Origin: an uncultured Bacilli bacterium
GTDB taxonomy: Bacteria; Bacillota_I; Bacilli_A; RF39; UBA660
NCBI GenBank assembly: GCA_934167695.1
Contig: CAKPLP010000010.1
Coordinates: forward strand, 1-45,932
DNA: 45,932 nucleotides
Reading direction: 5' to 3'
Each line of letters starts with the position of its first letter. The first letter of the stretch is position 1. This document shows positions 34,466 through 42,687 of the stretch, piece after piece. The notes beneath the pieces are model-generated. The model saw only the letters and a program-made list of their open reading frames with translations. It ran no database searches and was not told where the DNA came from. A program made the translations under genes and the position numbers.

Positions 34466-35947
34466 TTAGTCATGATTATCATCAAGAGGTCTCATTAAAG
34501 GGAACATAACAACATCACGAATATTGTCACTGCCTGTTAATAACTGAACAATTCTATCAATTCCCATTCCCCATCCAGAAATTGGTGGCATTCCGTATTC
34601 CATGGCACCTATATAATCATAATCCATTTCCATTGCTTCCTCATCGCCATTTTCCTTAAGTTTAGCTTGATCTAATAATCTTCTTTCTTGTTCCTGTGGA
34701 TCAACCAGTTCACTATAACCATTAACAATTTCTGCACCATTCACAACTAATTGAAAACGATCAGTTATTTCTGGATTATCATCATTAGTTCTAGCAAGAG
34801 GAGATAAGCTAATTGGATGATCAACCAAATAAATTGGTTTCAAAATATGAGGTCTTGCAACTTTTTTATAAAGATAATCCACTAAATTACCATATCCTAA
34901 ATTCTCAATAGGAGTTTCACTATCCAATTCAATTTTTTCTTCTTTTATCTTTGCTAATAATTTTTCTTTAGTGTTATAAATATTAATATCAATATCAGCA
35001 TATTTCATAATTAATTCTCTAAATGAAACCCTAGGCCAATCGCCAGACATATCAATTACTTTATCACCTATAGTAATATTTAATGTACCAAAAATATTTT
35101 GAATAATTGTTTGTAACATATTTTGAATAAGCTTCATATTATCCTCATAATTATAATAAGCCTGATATGCCTCAATCATAGTAAAATCTTGTAAATGAGT
35201 AGCATCCATACCTTCATTTCTAAAGCATCTACCAATTTCGTAAACTTTAGGCATACCAGAAAGTATAGCTCTTTTCATATAAGTTTCTGGGGCAATTCTC
35301 AAGAAAACATCAATATCTAAAGCATTATGATGACTTACAAAAGGACGAGCAACAGCACCACTTGCCTTATTATTTAAGATAGGAGTTTCTATTTCATAAT
35401 AATTCAAATTATCTAAATAATGACGTAACTCCTTAATAAAATTCATTCTAATTCTAAATCTATCACGAGTATCCTGATTCATTATTAAGTCAACATAACG
35501 ATGTCTATAACATTGTTCAGGATCTGTTAATCCATGAAATTTTTCAGGAAGTGGTTTCAATGCCTTTCCTAAAAACTTAAATTCATGAGCACGAATAGTC
35601 TTTTCACCAGTTTGAGTAGTAAAAACTTCTCCCTTTACTCCTATATAATCTCCAACATCTACATAACTCTTAAAAAAGCCATATACATCTTCACCTAACT
35701 CATCATACTTCAATGAAACCTGTAAATCTCCATCAATATCTCTTAATCTCAAGAAACTCATCTTTCCCATCTTACGCATGAAAACAATTCTACCAGCGAC
35801 TGCAACATCATTAGTATTATCATCCAAACTAGCAGCATCCTTTAAACTATGAGTTATTTCATATCTATCAGGATATGGATTACAAAACTCCTTTATTTTT
35901 TCTAATTTTTCTCTTCTTACTCTTTCTTGTTCACTTAATTCTCGCAT
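34466..35947 (-). CDS. lysS: Lysyl-tRNA synthetase (class II)
   Basis: Charges tRNA-Lys. 493 residues: N-terminal OB anticodon-binding domain (VAVAGRIVFMRKMGKMSFLRLRDIDGDLQ), then the class II core with motif 1 in ELRHYLDNLNYYEIETPIL, motif 2 FRNEGMDATHLQDFTMIEAYQAY, and motif 3 GWGMGIDRIVQLL near the end. The gene starts inside the end of the RDD gene (13-base overlap), so translation is coupled. Operon order is dus-RDD-lysS; in B. subtilis dusB also lies two genes before lysS. No T-box is visible upstream of the operon. Confidence 0.98.
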   Translation of the reverse strand: MRELSEQERVRREKLEKIKEFCNPYPDRYEITHSLKDAASLDDNTNDVAVAGRIVFMRKMGKMSFLRLRDIDGDLQVSLKYDELGEDVYGFFKSYVDVGDYIGVKGEVFTTQTGEKTIRAHEFKFLGKALKPLPEKFHGLTDPEQCYRHRYVDLIMNQDTRDRFRIRMNFIKELRHYLDNLNYYEIETPILNNKASGAVARPFVSHHNALDIDVFLRIAPETYMKRAILSGMPKVYEIGRCFRNEGMDATHLQDFTMIEAYQAYYNYEDNMKLIQNMLQTIIQNIFGTLNITIGDKVIDMSGDWPRVSFRELIMKYADIDINIYNTKEKLLAKIKEEKIELDSETPIENLGYGNLVDYLYKKVARPHILKPIYLVDHPISLSPLARTNDDNPEITDRFQLVVNGAEIVNGYSELVDPQEQERRLLDQAKLKENGDEEAMEMDYDYIGAMEYGMPPISGWGMGIDRIVQLLTGSDNIRDVVMFPLMRPLDDNHD

Positions 35948-36594
35948 ACTTCTTCATCCTCCTCAACAATTTCACTCAAATTAATAACCTTAGTACCAGT
36001 AATTATATCAGGTAATCCTCTACCATCACGCCTTAAAATAATCATAAATAATGTAATTATAATAAATATATACTGAATTAACTCTACAGTAATAGAACCA
36101 TAAAAATAAGCATTTTTGCCAAATAAAGTTATAATAGCAATTAAAATATCAGCTAAAATAGAATTATTCAAAAGCTCTCTTATAATCATATCATTCATAG
36201 TTAAAGAAATATCATCATTTTTTACAATTTTTATTTTCATTAGTCTTTTACCTATAGTTTGACCATCTTGATAAATTTGAAATACAATAAAATACAAAAC
36301 TAAAATAACGATAGTAATGATATTAGAAAATCCAGTAAGTTGAGCCTGTTCATAACTTATATCAATACTTTGATTCATATACGTCAATATATCTATTTTT
36401 TTATCAACATAATTTTGAACAACTTCATTAGACTGATCACTTAATTTTGCCAGAGAAGAATTACTAACAAATGGTATAGTAATCAAAGAAGAAATCATTC
36501 CTATTAATAACATATCAATGAAATAAGCCATAAATCTCTGTACAAAATAAGCACGTGGTTTTTTAGTCACATTTACATTAGTACTTTTTTTCAC
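35935..36594 (-). CDS. RDD-family membrane protein
   Basis: About 219 residues. Start is the GTG at 36594, 8 bases after AGGAGG. The N-terminus RAYFVQRFMAYFIDMLLIGM carries the R-x-x-A-x-x-ID pattern (arginine and aspartates) that names the RDD family, followed by three or four more membrane segments (ITIVILVLYFIVFQIYQ, GQTIGKRLMKIKIVKND, SITVELIQYIFIIITLFMIIL). The G-K-x-L-x-x-I-K-I-V motif after the third helix is also typical. Function of the family is uncertain (proposed Na+/H+ exchange or osmotolerance). Overlaps dus upstream (17 bases) and lysS downstream (13 bases). Confidence 0.85.
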   Translation of the reverse strand: MKKSTNVNVTKKPRAYFVQRFMAYFIDMLLIGMISSLITIPFVSNSSLAKLSDQSNEVVQNYVDKKIDILTYMNQSIDISYEQAQLTGFSNIITIVILVLYFIVFQIYQDGQTIGKRLMKIKIVKNDDISLTMNDMIIRELLNNSILADILIAIITLFGKNAYFYGSITVELIQYIFIIITLFMIILRRDGRGLPDIITGTKVINLSEIVEEDEEVCEN

Positions 36595-37564
36595 AATCAA
36601 TTCCTCCTAAAACTTCGTTTAATATATGTAGTATATCACGAATATTAGAACATTGATAGATTTTATTTTTAATTAAATTAGCATTTTCCATTCCTTTTAA
36701 ATACCAAGAAACATGATTTCTAATCTCCAAAACCGCAAGTTTTTCTGGTTTTATTTTACTTAAATAATTTAAATGCTTAATACACATTTCAACCTTCTCA
36801 TTATTAGATGGTAAACTATAACTACCGCTATCCAAATAAGTAATAATATTTTTTATCAGCCAAGGATCTCCTAAAACACCTCTACCAATCATGACCGCAT
36901 CACAATCAGTTTCGTCCAACATTTTTTTTGCATCTTCAGGGGTTTTTATATCACCATTACCAATCACAGGAATATTAACTGAATTTTTTACATCTTTAAT
37001 AATATTCCAATCTGCTTTACCAGCATATCCTTGACTTCTAGTTCTAGGGTGAACAGTAATAGCACTAGCACCAGCTTTTTCACAAACCTGAGCAATTTGT
37101 ACAGCATTAATATTATTACTGTCCCAACCACTACGAATTTTAACAGTAACAGGCACTGAAACACTACTAACAACAGCTTTGACTATTTCATAAACTTTTT
37201 CAGGATTTTTTAACAAAGCAGCTCCTGCCTGTGCTCTAACTGCAACCTTTGGAACCGGACATCCCATATTAATATCAATAATATCAGGATGCATATTTTC
37301 TTCTATATATTTTGCTGCCTGTACAAAACTATCAACATCAGTACCAAAAATTTGTTGAGCTATTGGTCTCTCCTCATCCTCCATATAAAGCATATCTATA
37401 GTTTTTTTATTACCATAAGTTATCGCCTTATCACTAACCATTTCAGCATATATCAATCCACAACCCATTTCTTTGCAAATCTTCCTAAAAGCAGAATTAC
37501 AAATGCCAGCCATAGGTGCTAAAACAACTTGATTAGCAATTTCAACATTTCCTATTTTCCACAT
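36578..37564 (-). CDS. dus: tRNA-dihydrouridine synthase (DusB-type)
   Basis: FMN/NADPH enzyme that reduces uridine in tRNA. About 328 residues from the ATG at 37564 (MWKIGNVEIANQ), with GGAGTGAAGTT upstream; 15 earlier residues are not conserved. TIM barrel signatures: VVLAPMAGICNSAFRKICKEMGCGLIYAEMVSD, DINMGCPVPKVAVRAQAGAALL (catalytic cysteine), VPVTVKIRSGWD, ITVHPRTRSQGYAGKADW and IPVIGNGDIKTPEDA, and the FMN-binding DAVMIGRGVLGDPW. Dus type assigned by position next to lysS and sequence feel. Confidence 0.94.
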   Translation of the reverse strand: MWKIGNVEIANQVVLAPMAGICNSAFRKICKEMGCGLIYAEMVSDKAITYGNKKTIDMLYMEDEERPIAQQIFGTDVDSFVQAAKYIEENMHPDIIDINMGCPVPKVAVRAQAGAALLKNPEKVYEIVKAVVSSVSVPVTVKIRSGWDSNNINAVQIAQVCEKAGASAITVHPRTRSQGYAGKADWNIIKDVKNSVNIPVIGNGDIKTPEDAKKMLDETDCDAVMIGRGVLGDPWLIKNIITYLDSGSYSLPSNNEKVEMCIKHLNYLSKIKPEKLAVLEIRNHVSWYLKGMENANLIKNKIYQCSNIRDILHILNEVLGGIDCEKKY

Positions 37565-37590
37565 AACTTCACTCCAAATATAATTATAAA

Positions 37591-37616
37591 AATAGCCTAA
37601 ATAAAGCAAGGCTATT
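37591..37616 (-). terminator. Hairpin with T tract just before dus
   Basis: AATAGCCT (37591-37598) pairs with AGGCTATT (37609-37616); TTTATAAT follows on the minus strand. It would stop read-through from ftsH. Its 5' arm overlaps the -10 of the promoter, so transcripts started there lack the full hairpin. Confidence 0.6.
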
Positions 37617-37642
37617 ATACTATAATATTATTTTTTTTTCAA
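37614..37642 (-). promoter_or_regulatory. Promoter of dus-RDD-lysS
   Basis: TTGAAA at 37642-37637 and TATAAT at 37619-37614 with a 17-base spacer. Confidence 0.75.
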
Positions 37643-37645
37643 TAA

Positions 37646-37685
37646 AAAACTTATAAAGCTATTTAAGAATAACCCTATAAGTTTT
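37646..37685 (-). terminator. Intrinsic terminator of ftsH
   Basis: Perfect 10-bp stem (37646-37655 with 37676-37685), 20-base loop, ending in TTTTTTATT on the minus strand, starting 6 bases after the ftsH stop. Confidence 0.7.
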
Positions 37686-37690
37686 ATTCA

Positions 37691-39667
37691 CTAATCAGAT
37701 AATTTATTTAATTCCTCTATAATCTGAGCTTTATTCAATTTAGCATAATTTTTAATACCTTTTTCCTTAGCAATTTCTCTTAATGATGTAAGCGACATAG
37801 ACTCTAAGTTATTTTTATTCTCTTCAGGCATATGATTATGCTCTACCAAGTAATCTATTTGTTCTTTTGTCAAAGTTTCATATTCCAATAAAGTTTCAGC
37901 AATTAAATTTAATAAATCTCTATTTTCTTTTATTATTTTCTTAGCATCAGAATAACAATTATTAATAATTTTTCTCATTTCAGTATCAATTTCTTGAGCT
38001 ACATTCTCTGAAAAATTACGAGTTTTATTATAATCTCTACCAAGGAAAGCAGCACCTTCCTGTTGTTCTAATTGCATTGGTCCTAAATCACTCATACCAT
38101 ATTCAGTAACCATAGAACGAACAATTTTTGTAGCTTTTGAAAAATCATTTTCTGCTCCAGTAGTAATTTCTTTAAATACTATCTCTTCAGCTACACGACC
38201 ACCTAATAGACCAGTTACTTCTTCTAATAAGTCTGTCTTAGTAGAACATAATTTTTCTTCACTTGGAATCATCATATTATATCCACCAGCAGAACCACGT
38301 GGAATTATAGTTACTTTTTGAACATCAGAAGCATTTTTAAGTTTTAATCCAATAACAGCATGACCAGCTTCATGATAAGAAACTAATTTTCTATCCTTTT
38401 CACTATATTTACGACTAACCTTAGCAGGTCCCATTAAAACTCTATCTGTAGCTTCATCTATTTCACTCATAGTTATTTCTGACTTATTACGTCTTACAGC
38501 AAGTAAAGCAGCTTCATTAAGTAAGTTTTCAAGATCAGCACCACTAAATCCCGGAGTTCTTTTTGCAAGATTATCAAGAGTAACATCTTTAGCTAAAGTT
38601 TTATTTTTTGCATGTACAGCCAAAATTTCTTTTCTACCATTAATATCAGGTAAACTAACAGTAACTTGTCTATCAAATCTCCCCGGTCTTAATAAAGCAG
38701 GATCCAAAACATCAGGTCTATTTGTTGCAGCAATAATAATGATACCAGCATTTTCACCAAAACCATCCATCTCAGTAAGTAACTGATTTAATGTTTGTTC
38801 TCTCTCATCATGACCTCCACCTAAACCAGTTCCTCTTTGACGACCAACAGCATCAATTTCATCAATAAAAATTAAACATGGAGCATTTCTTTTTGCTTGT
38901 TGAAACATATCACGAACACGACTCGCACCTATACCAACAAACAATTCAACAAAATCAGAACCACTAATATAATAGAAAGGAACATTAGCCTCACCTGCAA
39001 CAGCACGTGCAAGTAATGTTTTACCTGTTCCCGGAGGACCCATTAATAATACTCCCTTAGGAATTCTAGCACCTAATTTTTGGAATTTCTTAGGATTCTT
39101 CAAGAAGTCAATAAGTTCACTAACCTCTTCCTTCTCCTCTTTTAAACCAGCAACATCTTTAAAAGTAACCTTATTTTTATCAGTTGAAAGCTTTGCTTTA
39201 CTTCTACCAAAATCCATAGAACTTTTATTACCAGCCATTTGTTTATTAAGGAAAAAGAAACCTACTCCAACTATTAAAACAATAGGTAAAACATCAGCAA
39301 GAACCAAAAGTAAAGAACTTGATTCAGGATCAGCAACAGTAGTAAATTTAAAGTTTTGTTCCTCTGAATATTCTACTAACTTTTTCATTACCTCTTCACT
39401 TAAAGGTATTCTTACAAAAAACTCTTCACTATCAGAATATCCCTTTAACTTACCTCTAACCTCATAAGTTTTAGCTCTAGATCTAGGAGTTATTTTTAAT
39501 TCAACAACCTTATTATCAGCCAAATCATTCATAAAATCATTATAAGTTAAAACATTCATTTTAGTATTCAAATTAGCTAAATAAACAATACCTAGCATTA
39601 TTAAAATTAAAAATAAATACGGCAACATACCTTTTTTAATCGTTTTTTTATCAAAATTATTATTCAT
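37691..39667 (-). CDS. ftsH: ATP-dependent zinc metalloprotease FtsH with C-terminal Rho_N/SAP-like tail
   Basis: Membrane AAA+ protease that degrades membrane and tagged proteins. About 658 residues from the ATG at 39667 (MNNNFDKK, ribosome site GGGAGGAAATTT). Two membrane helices (about 14-33 and 120-141) flank the outer domain; AAA module with Walker A GPPGTGKT (210-217), Walker B CLIFIDEIDAVGRQRG, SRH region TNRPDVLDPALLRPGRFDR; zinc site HEAGH (432-436). After the normal protease end there is a linker and about 38 residues (SLTSLREIAKEKGIKNYAKL then KAQIIEELNKL) that look like a Rho N-terminal/SAP helix-extension-helix motif, which is unusual for FtsH. tilS lies 13 bases upstream; hprT between them is absent. 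Confidence 0.95.
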   Translation of the reverse strand: MNNNFDKKTIKKGMLPYLFLILIMLGIVYLANLNTKMNVLTYNDFMNDLADNKVVELKITPRSRAKTYEVRGKLKGYSDSEEFFVRIPLSEEVMKKLVEYSEEQNFKFTTVADPESSSLLLVLADVLPIVLIVGVGFFFLNKQMAGNKSSMDFGRSKAKLSTDKNKVTFKDVAGLKEEKEEVSELIDFLKNPKKFQKLGARIPKGVLLMGPPGTGKTLLARAVAGEANVPFYYISGSDFVELFVGIGASRVRDMFQQAKRNAPCLIFIDEIDAVGRQRGTGLGGGHDEREQTLNQLLTEMDGFGENAGIIIIAATNRPDVLDPALLRPGRFDRQVTVSLPDINGRKEILAVHAKNKTLAKDVTLDNLAKRTPGFSGADLENLLNEAALLAVRRNKSEITMSEIDEATDRVLMGPAKVSRKYSEKDRKLVSYHEAGHAVIGLKLKNASDVQKVTIIPRGSAGGYNMMIPSEEKLCSTKTDLLEEVTGLLGGRVAEEIVFKEITTGAENDFSKATKIVRSMVTEYGMSDLGPMQLEQQEGAAFLGRDYNKTRNFSENVAQEIDTEMRKIINNCYSDAKKIIKENRDLLNLIAETLLEYETLTKEQIDYLVEHNHMPEENKNNLESMSLTSLREIAKEKGIKNYAKLNKAQIIEELNKLSD

Positions 39668-39680
39668 AAATTTCCTCCCA

Positions 39681-41009
39681 TTAACAGTATTCAAATATTA
39701 TATCATACTTTTCATTTTTTTTCTTATCAAATTTACTTTTTTTTAGACCAGGAATCCAAACAATTCTACCTAAAGCATCTTCAACAATAGGCCAAAGATC
39801 TCTATCATCAACAGATATTTTTTCATTAATAAAAATATCCTTTATTTTTTTTGTTCCTCCAAGACCCTTTAAACAAATTTTATCACCTATTTTTCTAGTT
39901 CTAACCGTAAGAGGTAAACTAATATCTGCACTAGAAAGTCTACATATATTATTACTATTATCATCACTACTTGCAATTCTTTTTATATAATGACGATTTG
40001 GCAATTTTGCATAATCAGTAAGTTCAATTTCATATTCAGTAAGTTCATCAGTTTCCAAACGTAGGAAAAAATTATCATAACTTTTAATCGCTTGAACACC
40101 ATTAGGTAAATCAACCTTCATATTAGATTTACGACTATTAATAACTTTTTGAATTAAATCAATATGCTTATCATTAATTAGAACCAAATCATCTTGATAA
40201 AATTCTTGCATTAGATAATACAATATTTCCTTTTGTAAAAACGGATCTATCTCCAAATACTTACCTACATTAATTTTACCATTACTAATAATTTTCTTTA
40301 ATTGTTTATCTCTTTCCTTATCAACAAACTTACTTGTTTCTTGTAATATTTCACTAAGTTTCAAAAACTTTTTATGAACATTTTTATCTTCTTCCTTCAA
40401 AAAAGGTAAAACTTTTTTTCTATAACGATTCCTAGTATATTCTAGTTTATTATTAGAACTATCTATGAAATATTTTACATTATTTTCTAAATCATATTCA
40501 ACAAGTTCATCTTTAGTAAATTCAATTAATGGTCTAACTAAGAAATAATTTCCCATATCAACAATTTTCTTAAATCCTGCATAACCATTTAAATTAGAAC
40601 CTCTAACAATTCTCATTAAAATAGTTTCAATCAAATCATCACCATGATGAGCAGTCATTAAATAATTTGCATTATATTTTAAAACCACCTCTTCAAAATA
40701 ATGATATCTAATATTTCTAGCTTCATTTTCAAAATTATCATCACCATACTTTTCTATTGTCATAGTTTCAAAAATAAGATTATTAGAAGCGCAATAATTT
40801 TTTACATAATCAGCTTCCTCTAAACTTTCTTTCCTAACATTATGATTAACATGGCAACAAATAAGCTTCAAATTATATTTATTTCTTATCTTCAAAAGCA
40901 TATCCATTAATGCCATTGAATCAGGTCCACTAGAACACCCAACAACTATAATATCATTATTCTTAAAAGAAAAATAGTCATCAATTTTAATAATACTTTT
41001 CTTCTCCAT
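39681..41009 (-). CDS. tilS: tRNA(Ile)-lysidine synthetase TilS
   Basis: Converts C34 of the minor tRNA-Ile to lysidine, essential for AUA decoding. 442 residues: N-type ATP pyrophosphatase fold with PP-loop IVVGCSSGPDSMALMDML (about 22-39; the usual SGGxDS appears as SSGPDS), LKLICCHVNHNVRKESLEEADYV, TAHHGDDLIETILMRIVRGSNLNGYAGF (family signature), SSNNKLEYTRNRYRKKVLPFL, and the C-terminal domain with TVRTRKIGDKICLKGLGGTKKIKDIFINEKI. Ribosome site before the ATG is weak. Operon with ftsH. Confidence 0.96.
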   Translation of the reverse strand: MEKKSIIKIDDYFSFKNNDIIVVGCSSGPDSMALMDMLLKIRNKYNLKLICCHVNHNVRKESLEEADYVKNYCASNNLIFETMTIEKYGDDNFENEARNIRYHYFEEVVLKYNANYLMTAHHGDDLIETILMRIVRGSNLNGYAGFKKIVDMGNYFLVRPLIEFTKDELVEYDLENNVKYFIDSSNNKLEYTRNRYRKKVLPFLKEEDKNVHKKFLKLSEILQETSKFVDKERDKQLKKIISNGKINVGKYLEIDPFLQKEILYYLMQEFYQDDLVLINDKHIDLIQKVINSRKSNMKVDLPNGVQAIKSYDNFFLRLETDELTEYEIELTDYAKLPNRHYIKRIASSDDNSNNICRLSSADISLPLTVRTRKIGDKICLKGLGGTKKIKDIFINEKISVDDRDLWPIVEDALGRIVWIPGLKKSKFDKKKNEKYDIIFEYC

Positions 41010-41108
41010 AAAAACACACTAATCAATTAAATAATTGACACCCTTCACATATTTATTCATAAAACAAAATATATTATATCACAAATATAAAAACGCCAAA
41101 AAGAGAAT

Positions 41109-41414
41109 TTATTTAATACTCAAAATAAATTCCCCATCTTTACTATATAAATACTTTTCTCTAGCATATCTTGCAATATAATCAGAATCTTGCATTTTAT
41201 TAACATCTACTTTTAAAGCAGCTTCTTCTCTTTTTAATTTCTTCAACTTTATACTTAATTGTTTACCTTCTTTATATTTACTATATATCTGTACCCAATA
41301 CTTTCCAGTTGTATAAGTAGTAAAACAAATAACTAAAATAGAAAAACTGCCTAAAAGTAAAATACGTTTTCTCTTTTTACTTGAAAATTTAGAGTTGTTC
41401 TTTTCCTTAGCCAA
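41109..41414 (-). CDS. divIC: Septum formation initiator DivIC/FtsB-like
   Basis: 101 residues, start TTG at 41414 after AAGGGTAGTGAG. A basic cytoplasmic N-terminus (SKFSSKKRKR), one membrane helix (about 18-37) and an extracytoplasmic coiled coil (YSKYKEGKQLSIKLKKLKREEAALKVDVNKM) followed by the conserved DSDYIARYAREKYLYSKDGE pattern of DivIC/FtsB. In B. subtilis DivIC works with FtsL and DivIB at the division septum. It lies directly downstream of yabQ, the order yabP-yabQ-divIC. Confidence 0.88.
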   Translation of the reverse strand: MAKEKNNSKFSSKKRKRILLLGSFSILVICFTTYTTGKYWVQIYSKYKEGKQLSIKLKKLKREEAALKVDVNKMQDSDYIARYAREKYLYSKDGEFILSIK

Positions 41415-41498
41415 ATTCTCACTACCCTTCTACCATAAAGTATAGAATATTTCAAGAAAAATAACAATAAGTTTTATAAATTAAATTGTAAATTTACA

Positions 41499-41777
41499 TT
41501 ATTTACGAATATGTTTTTTAAAAAAAGAAAAAGAAAATATAAAACCTATTATAAATATAAAAAGAAAATATATATGAATATAACCATAATTTATGTATTT
41601 AAGGATAATAAAATAAATTAAACTAAGTATAAATACAAATATCAAATTAAAAAATATCTTAAAAGTTTTCTTTCGAAAAAATAATACTTTATAAAATACA
41701 TTAACAAATAAAGCACAAAATATACCATAAAGAAAAGTATATATAAGAGTATATATTTGTAAATTTAAACTAATCAT
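41499..41777 (-). CDS. yabQ: YabQ-like spore-associated membrane protein
   Basis: 92 residues with about three hydrophobic helices (LQIYTLIYTFLYGIFCALFVNVFYKV, IFFNLIFVFILSLIYFIIL, YIHIYFLFIFIIGFIFSF) and a basic end (KKHIRK). Sequence is low in identity, but its position between yabP and divIC and the topology match YabQ, needed for spore cortex in B. subtilis. Its ATG overlaps the yabP stop (ATGA), so it is coupled. The symbol rests mainly on context. Confidence 0.75.
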   Translation of the reverse strand: MISLNLQIYTLIYTFLYGIFCALFVNVFYKVLFFRKKTFKIFFNLIFVFILSLIYFIILKYINYGYIHIYFLFIFIIGFIFSFSFFKKHIRK

Positions 41778-42064
41778 CTAAACAATCTATTAAATAGACT
41801 ACTTTCTTTATCTTTTTTTGCATCCTCTTCCAAATAACTCATACTTTTAATAAGTCCTTTTATAGAAACCGTTCCTTGAATTGTATCTAACTTAATAAGT
41901 TCCAATCCCTCACCCTTAACTAATAGAAATCCCATTACCGTATCCATTAAAAATTGTGTATCATCAAAATTTTCAATTTTTTTTACTCCACTTGTTACAA
42001 AAGACTTTCTTTCAACTAAAGTAATTGTATGACTATAAGCACTATTTCCATCTATCTTGTCCAT
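41774..42064 (-). CDS. yabP: Sporulation protein YabP
   Basis: About 96 residues from the ATG at 42064 (MDKIDGNSAYSHTITLVERK), placed after GGGAGGAATTATA. Carries the YabP pattern: SHTITLVERKSFVTSGVKKI, FDDTQFLMDTVMGFLLVKGEGLEL, GTVSIKGLIKSMSYLEED, and C-terminal SLFNRLFR. YabP is needed for the spore cortex/coat and is made under mother-cell sigma factors. Its presence, with yabQ, implies endospore formation (inference). Confidence 0.87.
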   Translation of the reverse strand: MDKIDGNSAYSHTITLVERKSFVTSGVKKIENFDDTQFLMDTVMGFLLVKGEGLELIKLDTIQGTVSIKGLIKSMSYLEEDAKKDKESSLFNRLFR

Positions 42065-42097
42065 TATAATTCCTCCCATAAAATTATATGTCCAAAT

Positions 42098-42121
42098 AAA
42101 AAAAATAGACTAACAATCTAT
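42098..42121 (-). terminator. Intrinsic terminator of the type VII-like locus
   Basis: ATAGAC (42105-42110) pairs with ATCTAT-type arm (42116-42121, one wobble), followed on the minus strand by eight Ts. It overlaps the TAG stop of the 80-residue gene and separates the accessory locus from yabP-yabQ-divIC. Confidence 0.65.
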
Positions 42122-42360
42122 AATTTATTATTAATACTTGGTATAACAACATTAACAAGTTCATTTTCTATTGAATCAATATCACTTGTTAATGATAAAA
42201 AAATATCATTATTGTAAACCTTATCATTTATTAAAATACCTTCATTCATAAATATATATAAATTATTATATATGTCTTGTAACTCCATTAATTCTGTCTT
42301 AATAGTGTTAACATCAGACATTAAGTTAAAGTATTTTTGTTTTATTACATCATCATTCAT
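42118..42360 (-). CDS. Small helical protein of the type VII-like locus
   Basis: About 80 residues from the ATG at 42360 (MNDDVIKQKYFNLMSDV), with GGGGTGAAATAT upstream. Predicted helix-turn-helix of two long helices: FNLMSDVNTIKTELMELQDIYNNLYIFMNEGIL and FLSLTSDIDSIENELVNVVIPSINNKL. No signal peptide or membrane segment. The length and two-helix pattern resemble WXG100/ESX partners but no WXG motif is seen. Last gene before the terminator; presumably co-transcribed with the tandem-WXG gene. Confidence 0.65.
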   Translation of the reverse strand: MNDDVIKQKYFNLMSDVNTIKTELMELQDIYNNLYIFMNEGILINDKVYNNDIFLSLTSDIDSIENELVNVVIPSINNKL

Positions 42361-42381
42361 ATATTTCACCCCATTATAAAA

Positions 42382-42672
42382 CTAAATACTTCTAAATAAA
42401 TTTTCAATTTTACCTTTAGTATCTTGATATTTTTTCAAATTTTTTTGTAATACAGTAATATCATTCTGATGAATTTTTTTTACCTTGACACCCTTATTTT
42501 TTAATTCCAAATGAACATTATCCAATTTCTCGGTATTAGTAGTTATATAACAATTATCAATGCTATCAAAAACATTCATAATTTTATCCAAAATGATATC
42601 TTCTGATTTTTTATACATTTCACTTTTTTCAATTACATTATGTATTTTTTGTTCACTCATTACACTTTTCAT
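42382..42672 (-). CDS. Small helical protein of the type VII-like locus
   Basis: 96 residues, start ATG at 42672 after AGGTAAAAAT. Two helical parts around a turn: KIHNVIEKSEMYKKSEDIILDKIMNVFDSIDNCYITTNTEKLDNVHLELKNKGVKVKKIHQND and LQKNLKKYQDTKGKIENLF. The segment KYQDTKG offers Y-x-x-x-K rather than a YxxxD/E export motif. Lysine-rich, no membrane segment, no recognised family. 15 bases after the next gene's stop, so one operon. Confidence 0.65.
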   Translation of the reverse strand: MKSVMSEQKIHNVIEKSEMYKKSEDIILDKIMNVFDSIDNCYITTNTEKLDNVHLELKNKGVKVKKIHQNDITVLQKNLKKYQDTKGKIENLFRSI

Positions 42673-42687
42673 ATTTTTACCTATATC

